A stretch of 37,204 bases of DNA. Source: an uncultured Holophagaceae bacterium. Lineage in GTDB: Bacteria; Acidobacteriota; Holophagae; Holophagales; Holophagaceae. Positions 9,154-17,150 of the stretch are shown piece by piece. Where the stretch lies: NCBI GenBank assembly GCA_903873655.1, contig CAIQPH010000055.1:1-37204 (forward strand). Direction: 5' to 3'. Below the pieces are notes generated by a model. The model was not told the DNA's origin. It ran no database searches and saw only the letters and a list, made by a program, of their open reading frames with translations. The translations under genes were made by a program, and so were the position numbers. How positions within the stretch are numbered: position 1 is the first letter of the stretch; each line of letters starts with the position of its first letter.

Positions 9154-11786
9154 CACTTGCACCCAACACCCACCTTGGTCCTTACGAGATCCTTGCTCCG
9201 ATCGGCGCGGGGGGCATGGGCGAGGTCTACAAGGCCAAGGACGCGCGGCTGGACCGCTTCGTGGCGGTGAAGGTGCTACCGGAGCACCTGGCGAAAAATC
9301 CCGAGGCGCTCGCCCGCTTCGAGCGCGAGGCCAAGGCCGTAGCGGCCCTGAACCATCCGAGCATCATGGGCATCTTCGACATCGGGCATCTGGAGGATAC
9401 CGCCTACGCGGTGATGGAACTGCTCGAGGGCGAGTCGCTGCGGACGAGGCTGGAGCAAGGTCCGATCGCGCCCCGCAAGGCCACGGAACTGGCCATCCAG
9501 ATGGCGCAAGGCTTATCCGCCGCGCACGAGAAGGGCGTGGTCCACCGCGACCTGAAACCGGAAAACCTCTGGATCACCAAGGAGGGCCGCCTCAAGATCC
9601 TCGATTTCGGCCTGGCCAAGCAGCTGCCAGCCCTGGTGGTGGACTCCGGCTCACTTCTGGCCACGGAAGTATTCAGCCAGGGACCCCGTACGGAAAAGGG
9701 CATGATCCTGGGGACCCTGGGCTACATGAGCCCGGAGCAGGTGCGCGGTGAAGCTGTGGACGCCCGGTCTGACCTGTTCAGCTTCGGGATCGTGCTCTTC
9801 GAGATGCTGACCGGCCGGAAGGCCTTCGCCCGAGCCACGCCGGCGGACACCCTCTCGGCGATCCTCAAGGAAGATCCCCCTGAGTTGGAAGAGCAGAGCC
9901 GACCCATCCCTCCTGGGCTGCGGCGGATCCTGGACCACTGCCTGGAGAAGGCGCCCTCCCGGCGCTTCCACAATGCCGAGGATCTGGCCTTCGCCCTGGA
10001 AAATCTATCCACCGGGTCGACCAGTCACGCCCCCTTCACTGCTCCCTTTGCCCCGAAGAATCGCAGGACCACCTGGATCTGGGCGGCTGTGGCAGCCATT
10101 CTGTTGGCAGGCTCAGTTCTCCTGGGCTGGTACCTCCGCGGGGGACCAGCCCGCCCGAACCTGATCCGGTTCGAGATCGCCAATCCCCCCGAAGTTACCA
10201 AGATAGACGCCCCCCGCATTTCCCCGGATGGGCTGCATCTGGCCTTCAGTGCCGTTGACGCCTCCGGGAAGAGCCGCATCTGGGTGCGGTCCCTGAACGC
10301 CCTCGTGGCACAGCCTCTGGCGGGAACAGAAGGCGCCTCGCGGCCCTTCTGGGCCCCGGACAGCCGGTTCATCGGCTTCATGGCGGAAGGCAAGCTCAAG
10401 AAGATCGATGTCGCGGGAGGCCCCGCCCAGAAAATCTGCGATGCCCCAGGCGGGTCCGACGGCTCCTGGAGTTCCGAAGGGGTCATCCTCTACGACGGCT
10501 CGGGCTCCCAGCCCATCAACCGGGTCTCCGCGGCCGGGGGCACTCCTGCCGTGGCAGTCAAGATCGAACCCTCCCGTAAAGAGACGATGGTGGGCTGGCC
10601 GGAATTCCTCCCGGACGGTCGGCATTTCCTCTACCTGGCCACCGGCGAGAAACCCGATGACAGCGTCTACCGCGTGGGCCGGCTCGATTCCATGGAGACG
10701 CAGATCCTGGCACCGGCTCAGACCCTCGTCACCTATGCGCATCCCGGCTATCTCCTCTTCGTGCGGGACAAGACCCTCCTGGCGCAGCCCTTCGATGCCA
10801 AGTCCCTACGGATGAAAGGAGAACCGATCCCCATTGCCGAACACATCGGCACGGACAATGTCGGCCTTGCGTGTTTCTCGGTCTCCCGGAATGGGACCTT
10901 GATCTACCAGACGGGTGAATCCGGCGATCGGTTCCTCTGGGTGGACCGCTCGGGTCGGGAAGGGGAGTCGGAGGGTGAACCCGGCGATTATCACAACCCC
11001 GCCTTCGCTCCGGGAGGGGATCGCCTCGCGTTCGACCTCGCTGATAAACACATCGGGAAGACTGACATCTGGATCCGGGATCTCAAACGCAAGGTCAGCT
11101 CCCGGTTCAGCTTCAGCAGCGGGGCCTTTTGCCCCCTGTGGTCACCCGACGGCCGCACCATCGTCTTCACCGTGGGCAATGATCTCTTCGAGAAGCCCGT
11201 CGAGGGCCAGGGGGAAGAACGGCTGCTCCTCAAGTCCGAAGAACAGAAGTTCGCCTGCGGCTGGAGCCGCGATGGACGCTACCTCGCCTACACGAGCATG
11301 GGCAAAGAAACAAACTGGGACATCTGGGTGCTGCCCCTCTTCGGCGATCGCAAACCCTTCCTGTTCCTGAAGACACCGTTTGCCGAGCTGATGCCCACCT
11401 TCTCGCCGGATGGCCGGTTCCTGGCGTATCAGTCCAACGAGTCCGGACGGATGGAGATCTACATCCAGAGCTTCCCCGGCCCGGGAGGCAAGTGGCAGAT
11501 CTCCGCTGCCGGGGGCACCGATCCCCAATGGCGGGCCGACGGCAGGGAACTCTACTACCGCGCCCCGGACCAGAAGGTGATGGCGATCGACATCCAGGCA
11601 GGCAACGGCATCACCGCTGGCACACCGCAGCCCCTCTTCCCGGGACGCTTCGACTCGGGTCTCGCCCGGAACCGCTACCTCCCGACCGCCGACGGGAAGC
11701 GCTTCCTCACCGTCGCCCCCCTGGGCCGCGAGTCCATGACTCCGACGACGGTCGTGCTGAACTGGAACGCTGAGCTGGGCCACTGA
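9150..11786 (+). CDS. Ser/Thr protein kinase with TM helix and TolB/PD40-type beta-propeller C-terminus
   Basis: MTLAPNTHLGPYEIL; HRDLKPENLW; DFGLAKQL; repeats ISPDGLHLAFSAVD, WSPDGRTIVFT, FSPDGRFLAYQSNESGRMEIYIQSFP; ATGA overlap with the upstream gene. Confidence 0.94.
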   Translation: MTLAPNTHLGPYEILAPIGAGGMGEVYKAKDARLDRFVAVKVLPEHLAKNPEALARFEREAKAVAALNHPSIMGIFDIGHLEDTAYAVMELLEGESLRTRLEQGPIAPRKATELAIQMAQGLSAAHEKGVVHRDLKPENLWITKEGRLKILDFGLAKQLPALVVDSGSLLATEVFSQGPRTEKGMILGTLGYMSPEQVRGEAVDARSDLFSFGIVLFEMLTGRKAFARATPADTLSAILKEDPPELEEQSRPIPPGLRRILDHCLEKAPSRRFHNAEDLAFALENLSTGSTSHAPFTAPFAPKNRRTTWIWAAVAAILLAGSVLLGWYLRGGPARPNLIRFEIANPPEVTKIDAPRISPDGLHLAFSAVDASGKSRIWVRSLNALVAQPLAGTEGASRPFWAPDSRFIGFMAEGKLKKIDVAGGPAQKICDAPGGSDGSWSSEGVILYDGSGSQPINRVSAAGGTPAVAVKIEPSRKETMVGWPEFLPDGRHFLYLATGEKPDDSVYRVGRLDSMETQILAPAQTLVTYAHPGYLLFVRDKTLLAQPFDAKSLRMKGEPIPIAEHIGTDNVGLACFSVSRNGTLIYQTGESGDRFLWVDRSGREGESEGEPGDYHNPAFAPGGDRLAFDLADKHIGKTDIWIRDLKRKVSSRFSFSSGAFCPLWSPDGRTIVFTVGNDLFEKPVEGQGEERLLLKSEEQKFACGWSRDGRYLAYTSMGKETNWDIWVLPLFGDRKPFLFLKTPFAELMPTFSPDGRFLAYQSNESGRMEIYIQSFPGPGGKWQISAAGGTDPQWRADGRELYYRAPDQKVMAIDIQAGNGITAGTPQPLFPGRFDSGLARNRYLPTADGKRFLTVAPLGRESMTPTTVVLNWNAELGH

Positions 11787-11820
11787 CCCAATCATTCTCA
11801 AACTCGCCTCACGGAGCACC

Positions 11821-11901
11821 ATGTCACTCTCACCCGGCACCCGCCTCGGCCCCTACGAGGTCCTCGCGCCCCTTGGCGCGGGCGGCATGGGGGAGGCCTA
11901 A
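11821..11901 (+). pseudogene. 5' relic of a fifth kinase paralogue (MSLSPGTRLGPYEVLAPLGAGGMGEA*)
   Basis: 26 codons closely matching the first codons of the four upstream kinases, then abrupt loss of homology within the P-loop and an immediate TAA. Confidence 0.88.
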
Positions 11902-11927
11902 TGGGGCCTGCCACGTTTCATGTGAAC

Positions 11928-11968
11928 CTCACCGCTGGGTAAAGGGAGCACCCTCCCCACCCGGTGAG
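11928..11968 (-). repeat. Right-end hairpin of the tnpB element, possible omega-RNA scaffold
   Basis: ctcaccGCTgggt-aaa-gggag-cac-c-ctccc-c-accc-ggtgag: nested inverted repeat between the tnpB 3' end and the kinase-relic junction. Confidence 0.55.
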
Positions 11969-12020
11969 ACTGCCGTCTGACTGCTCCCCATGGATGAACG
12001 AGGGGGTTCCAGCTGACTTT

Positions 12021-13753
12021 TCAGGCAGCATGGGGACCTCCATTCTTCACTCCGGGTTGAGAGGTCTTCGGGAGTTGGAGCCCAATGGGGCTCGTTCCCA
12101 GCGCTCTTCGTCTCCCGATGTTGATTGGGACGCTCTTACGCCGTTGTCCAGACCTGTTCGCGAGCGAACCACTCTGACCCCTCATCTCCTTGGGGCGGGC
12201 CCGGCGCTGCCGTGCCTCTCGCGGTTTGTGCGTGGTCGAACTGCTTTCGCCGCTTGCGCGGCTCCCACACACGTCACTGGACGACGATCGCAGGAGGCAG
12301 TCGGCCCCCCAGGACAACCAGGCTTCCCTGGCTTTCCCTTCGTCCAGCAGGTCGCCCTGGCAGTGCATCGCCAGGAAAGCCGAGAATTCATCCCGGTCTG
12401 CGTGCATCCCATTTGGGATGAACTCACAGCCGCATTCATGCTTCCGCTCACTCTGCGGTTTCTTCTTCCGCTTGCCGCACAGGCAACGCGAGGAAAGGTA
12501 GGTCTTCCAGGTGGAGACCAGTTCCAGACTTCCTCCTGAAGCCTTGGCCAGCAGTCCGGTCCGGCTCTCGAACCGGCCCGGGGCCTTGTGCCCCACCGAC
12601 CGTCCCCAGAGCTTCTGCCAGGCCTTCTTGCTCACCTTCTCCGAGCTCAGGTCGTTGGCCATGCTTAGGACCACATGGACCATAGCCCCCTGCAGGGACT
12701 CCCGCTCCGCGGCCATGGCCCGCTGGACCTCGGCCAACTCGACTTTCGTGGACTTCTGCCGGTGGGATTCCACCCAGCGCTTCCGTTCGTTCCGGGGCTT
12801 TATCGTCCCGTCCTCCTGGTAGTTCTCCTGGTTGTTGGCCCGGCGCTGCCGGTCCGACCGACGGCGGTAGACCCGGAGCGCCTTCTCCTTGCGGTCCAGC
12901 CCGGCGCAGAAGTCGAAGGACTTCGCCTCCCCCTCCGTGACCACGGCCACATGGGAGGGCCCCAGGTCCAGCCCGCCACGGCGGCGCTGGACGGTGTGCT
13001 TGGCCTTCTGGAAAGGAACACCACGGAAGACGAGCTGGGCAAAGACCCGCTCCTCGCCTCGGATGGTCCGGGACAGGAGGCGGACATACTTCACGCCCGA
13101 CTCCTTGACCACATTGCCGTCCTTCGTAGTCCGGCAGCTGATGGCGTTCGCGATGGCCAGGGCATGAGCCTGGACGGGATCGTTCGGGTCCACGATCAGG
13201 GGCAGAACCAGGTTGGCGAAAGTCCCGTTCCACTCGATCCGGCCGCCCTCGACGGGCCGGAACCGGATGCCAGCGGCGTTGGACTTCCCCTCCACGGATC
13301 CAGTTCTCCATACCGCTTGAAACGGGGCTTGCCGGATTTAGCGAAGGACCACCGCTCCGCTGTCGCGAAGGCCCGGGAGGCGATCTTCTGCTGGGTGTGG
13401 ACATCGAGGTGGTCCCGGAGCCAGCAGTCCTTCGCCAAGGACCGGTGCTGGTGCAGCGCCGCCTCCGTGAAACCGTGCTTCACCCGGAGGACAGAGAAGG
13501 CCTCCTGCTTGGCTTTGGCCTTGGCTTTCTGCTCGGGGGTGGCATCCTCCTTCGTGGAGCCATGAGGCATGGCCTTGGCCAACTCGAAGCCGGGGTCCCG
13601 GCGCATCGCCGCCAGCCGCCGGAGGGCCTCGCCTTCCACGGCGTTGTAGATCTGCCGGCCCACCTCCTTCCGCAAGCGCAGGACGCAACGGTCCTTCGAG
13701 GTGGACTTGACCTCGACCTCACAGATGAAACTTGGGGTTTTCACTCGGGGCAT
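12021..13753 (-). pseudogene. tnpB: TnpB-family RNA-guided nuclease gene, split by a 1-nt frameshift into ORFs 13196-13753 and 12021-13295
   Basis: RuvC-I GLDLGPSHVAVVTE; likely RuvC-II SSEKVSKKAWQKLWGRSVGHKAPGRF; zinc ribbon CLCGKRKKK...CGCEF; RuvC-III HADRDEFSAFLA; N-terminal ORF ends ...GKPRFKRYGELD and continues in the other frame as VEGKSNAAGIRF. Confidence 0.85.
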
Positions 13754-13836
13754 CGGATCCTACAATTTCATTATCGGCACATGGCTTGGACATTTTCTGT
13801 CGTGTTCGGATTGCGCAAAGAAATGCAAATCGCTCA

Positions 13837-13857
13837 CCCCATGGCTAAAGCGAGGGG
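13837..13857 (-). repeat. Left-end imperfect palindrome of IS200/IS605 type
   Basis: On the tnpB-sense strand: GCCCCTCGCTTTAGCCATGGGG; resembles the Y1-transposase-recognised hairpin of IS608-like elements. Confidence 0.6.
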
Positions 13858-13899
13858 CTTGCGCTCACTGTTTGGTCACCTATCAGCCCGGAGGAAACC

Positions 13900-15279
13900 A
13901 TGGGCCTGTCGCGCTCCCTTCAGAACGCTCCAAACCTCGGCGCCAGGGCATTGTTTGCTGCAACCCTCGCCCTGGCGCTCGGACTCGCCGGAAGCCTGGG
14001 ATGCGGCAGTTCCTCTGGCGGTGGCGGCTACAACCTGGGCGCTGTAACACCCACCTGGACCCATGCCATGGCCTTGGTGGCCGTGGATCCCGCCGTGGCG
14101 GTGAGCCCCCAAGGCAACGCCCTGGTGGCCTGGAACGAGATCACTTCCCACAGCGTGGTCAAAGCGCAGTGGCTCGCGGCCGGCGCCAGTTCCATCAGCT
14201 TGAGCGACCCGACTCTGGACAGCGGGGCCCCCGCCGTCGCCACGGATGGCACGGGTGCGGCTCAGGTGCTCTGGCTCCAGATGGACCAGACGGGCGGCGG
14301 CGTGGGTCATGTCTGGGGTCGACGGTGGAGCGGCGGCAGTTGGAGTGCGGCGGTCCAGCTCTCGACCAATAGCTTCGCCTATGCGTCAAACCCCCAGGTG
14401 GCCTGTGATGGTGCGGGCAATGCCCTGGCCCTTTGGGCTGAAGGCAGCGCCATCAATTCGAACCACTTTGATCTTTTTGCGGCACGGTTCAGTGGCGGCA
14501 GTTGGAGTGTTCCCATCCGGCTGAGCAACGGAACCAACAGCACCTACTCGCCCCGCATCGCCATGAATGCCACTGGTCAGGCCATCGCGGTGTGGACCCA
14601 GACCGAGGACGATGGATCCATCTCCAACGGCCCCCAGGACACCTGGGCCGTCACCTTTAGCGCCAATGGAACCCCCGCTACGCCGGTTCAACTCAACACG
14701 GTCTCCGGCGCCACCGCCCTGGCCACCGCTGGTGCGGGCGTGGGCATCAATGCCACAGGCCAGGGGGTTGCCGTGTGGATCCAGGACGACAGCGGCACGG
14801 GCACCTCCCAGGTCTGGGCCTGCACATATGCTCCTGGCTCGGGATGGAGTCTTCCCACCGAGGTCACGGTGCCTGTGCCGGGTGCAGGCGCCTCTGCCCC
14901 GGATGTCGCCCTGGATAGTTCTGGCCACGCCATGGCCGTGTGGCAGTGGCAGGAGCCCAGCTCCGCGACCATCGCGGCGAGCCAGCTGACACTCGGAGGC
15001 ACCTGGAGCTGGACTACACCGAAGGTCATCAACTCCGGTATAAACGCCTTCGACCCGCATGTGGCCTATGGTTCCTCCGGCAATGCCACCGCCGTGTGGT
15101 ACCAGGTCGAGACCTCGGGCTGCACGGTGCGGTCCGCCGTCGCCATAGGCAATGTCTGGAGCACGCCGAGCCTTGTGGATAGCCTGGCCATCACCTACGG
15201 GTCTCTCTATCCCGTGCCCACCCTGGCCAGCAATCCGGTGGGGACCTCGGTCATCGTGTGGGGTGTAGACAGCATGTAA
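13900..15279 (+). CDS. Putative lipoprotein made of repeats (predicted beta-propeller-like)
   Basis: N-terminal hydrophobic segment with LGCGSSSGGGG lipobox-like site; eight repeats of the type GNA..AVWxQ. Confidence 0.75.
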   Translation: MGLSRSLQNAPNLGARALFAATLALALGLAGSLGCGSSSGGGGYNLGAVTPTWTHAMALVAVDPAVAVSPQGNALVAWNEITSHSVVKAQWLAAGASSISLSDPTLDSGAPAVATDGTGAAQVLWLQMDQTGGGVGHVWGRRWSGGSWSAAVQLSTNSFAYASNPQVACDGAGNALALWAEGSAINSNHFDLFAARFSGGSWSVPIRLSNGTNSTYSPRIAMNATGQAIAVWTQTEDDGSISNGPQDTWAVTFSANGTPATPVQLNTVSGATALATAGAGVGINATGQGVAVWIQDDSGTGTSQVWACTYAPGSGWSLPTEVTVPVPGAGASAPDVALDSSGHAMAVWQWQEPSSATIAASQLTLGGTWSWTTPKVINSGINAFDPHVAYGSSGNATAVWYQVETSGCTVRSAVAIGNVWSTPSLVDSLAITYGSLYPVPTLASNPVGTSVIVWGVDSM

Positions 15280-15308
15280 CACATAGCGGTTGCTGGAAGG
15301 GTACTCGA

Positions 15309-15677
15309 GTGCACATCGCCATCAGCGAGGACAGTCGAATCGAGCGATGCTATGTGGCGGCCTGTCTTCGCAAGGCCGGCTGGACCGTGGATTCCATCGA
15401 GCCGAAAGGAACCATTCCCATTGTCGGCCAGCTACTGAAAAACCCACCTGCCCTCCTGGTGCTGGACTACATGCTTCCCCAAGTCCGGGGAGACAGCATC
15501 GCCGATGTGTGCAATCGGCATCCCGAGCTGAAGAACATTCCGATTCTGGTCCTCACCGCCCACCAGGATCCGGCCCTGACCCAGCGTTTGATGGTGCTCG
15601 GAGTGCGTGATGTCTTGTACAAACCCATCAAGGCGAACCAACTCATCGAGGCCGTCAAGAAGCATCTGGCCCAATGA
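15309..15677 (+). CDS. Single-domain response regulator (receiver/CheY-like)
   Basis: ISEDSRIERC, VLDYMLPQVRGD (phospho-Asp), VLTAHQD, LYKPIKANQL; likely GTG start in frame with the longer ORF. Confidence 0.88.
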   Translation: MHIAISEDSRIERCYVAACLRKAGWTVDSIEPKGTIPIVGQLLKNPPALLVLDYMLPQVRGDSIADVCNRHPELKNIPILVLTAHQDPALTQRLMVLGVRDVLYKPIKANQLIEAVKKHLAQ

Positions 15678-15713
15678 CCTTCAGGACTCAACCGGGAAGG
15701 AGGAAATCTCCCA

Positions 15714-15938
15714 TCAGGTCATCCCACCCAAGTCTGCGGAGAAAATCCCCTTGCACTCCGGGCAGACGATCACATGACCCCGCCTGGGGAGGGTCGAGAC
15801 AAAGCTGACTTTGGTCCGAAGCAGGCGGACCACGTGAACGCACTGAATTTCCTTATGGCAATGGAAGCAGTTCAGGGGTTCTTCCAAAGCGTACTCCGCT
15901 AAATCCTTCGATGAAATTGGCCGCGCATCTTCAGTCAT
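15714..15938 (-). CDS. Small zinc-ribbon-like protein, 74 aa
   Basis: Two CxxC knuckles, CFHCHKE and CPECKG; start MTEDARPIS chosen inside the longer ORF. Confidence 0.5.
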   Translation of the reverse strand: MTEDARPISSKDLAEYALEEPLNCFHCHKEIQCVHVVRLLRTKVSFVSTLPRRGHVIVCPECKGIFSADLGGMT

Positions 15939-16113
15939 CGGTGGCTCCAGAGGGAGGATCCTGAATGGACTATCGGCAATTCTCCAGGCTTTCTTACCCT
16001 TGATTTCGCAATTGCTGGTTGGTAAAGGTACGCCTGCTTGGGAGTCAACCTTATCGCCGAAGGCCCCTTCTAAAGTGCAAAGGCCTGATCTCTTTGCCCA
16101 TGGGAGGAAAGCC

Positions 16114-16932
16114 ATGACTATCTTCCGGAATTCCAGCCCGTCTTCTCCTATTCCTGGGCCCACGGTTCGAGTTGCAGGTGTGCATACCGTTTCGAATTTG
16201 AATCGAGGGCTTGTCCCTTCGATCGCCTGCTCAATCCTGCTCCTGGGAATCGCCTGGGTACGGCCCTTGGAAGCACAAGGGTCTCCGGTCGTTCCAGGTC
16301 GGGTAAGCCAACAGCCGGCACCGGAGCCAAAGCCCGCGCCCGCTGTCACCTACCGGCTGGAGGGTTCCTCGCCGAAGCCCGCGGGCTCCATCCCAAATCA
16401 TCCAGAGGGGACGACGGCGAAACCGATGGATCAGCACTTGCGCGCAGACCGCGGAGGTCAGTGGGTGACGCCCGACTACTACGATCCGCTCCTCCAGCCC
16501 ATGACGATGGAAGACGCGATGGCAGTGGCGGAGGGGGCTACTGGCGGCGGCGCGGTTTCCGCGCGCCGCATTGATCTGAATGCCGCCTCCGGCGGGTACG
16601 AGGTCCTGGTCCGGCGGACAAGGGATGGGAGGGACTATCGCGTGGTCATCGATATCGATACCCGCAGGGTTCGAAACACCTACGCCATCCCGAATTCAAC
16701 GAATAGGAACAGCCATTCCAAAGAGGCCAACCCCGGCGGATCAATCCAGAACGTGGCCACCCGGCCCGAGACGGTGAAGGACCAGAGGGTCGCATCGGCC
16801 CCACAGGTGCCAACTGCGGCAGCCTTTACTGCTCATTCTGATCTGTATGTCTGGCGGGACGCGAAGGGCACCGTCAACATCACCAGCTACCCGCCTCCGG
16901 AAGGGTGCAAGGAAATCCGGCCTGGTGGATAA
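16114..16932 (+). CDS. Exported protein with C-terminal DUF4124-like segment
   Basis: Hydrophobic N-terminal signal (SIACSILLLGIAWVRPLEAQG); C-terminal DLYVWRDAKGTVNITSYPPP typical of DUF4124. Confidence 0.6.
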   Translation: MTIFRNSSPSSPIPGPTVRVAGVHTVSNLNRGLVPSIACSILLLGIAWVRPLEAQGSPVVPGRVSQQPAPEPKPAPAVTYRLEGSSPKPAGSIPNHPEGTTAKPMDQHLRADRGGQWVTPDYYDPLLQPMTMEDAMAVAEGATGGGAVSARRIDLNAASGGYEVLVRRTRDGRDYRVVIDIDTRRVRNTYAIPNSTNRNSHSKEANPGGSIQNVATRPETVKDQRVASAPQVPTAAAFTAHSDLYVWRDAKGTVNITSYPPPEGCKEIRPGG

Positions 16933-17150
16933 GAGCGGACCGAAGCAAGGACTCATCGCTGGCGACTCTCCCCGGGTCTGGATCATGCGCTCAGGGGAAG
17001 GCGATGGCTTAGGCGCCTTTGCCTTCAACCTCGCCCGCGTACTTGGGGTCCGTTACCTTCGTGGGGTCAGGCAAGAGCCCGTTTGCCTTTCTCTACAGGT
17101 GATTCTCGGGGAACTTCCTTTTCCACCTCATGCTGGTCTTTGGAACCCCC

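Larger units (their letters stand above)
11894..13870 (-). mobile_element. IS200/IS605-superfamily tnpB-only (IS1341-type) element; boundaries approximate, no Y1 tnpA seen
   Basis: tnpB-like reading frames flanked by a left-end imperfect palindrome (13837-13857) and a complex right-end hairpin (11928-11968); left boundary coincides with loss of kinase homology. Confidence 0.75.

Noticed and set aside
13290-13306. Programmed -1 frameshifting in tnpB
   Set aside because: No X-XXY-YYZ slippery heptamer is visible at the junction (GAACTGGATCCGTGG); mutation or sequencing error is simpler, so recoding is only listed as an alternative.
12675-13565. 296-aa plus-strand ORF
   Set aside because: Antisense shadow of tnpB, which carries RuvC and zinc-ribbon motifs.
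14386-15282. 298-aa minus-strand ORF
   Set aside because: Shadow of the repeat lipoprotein; no convincing motif.
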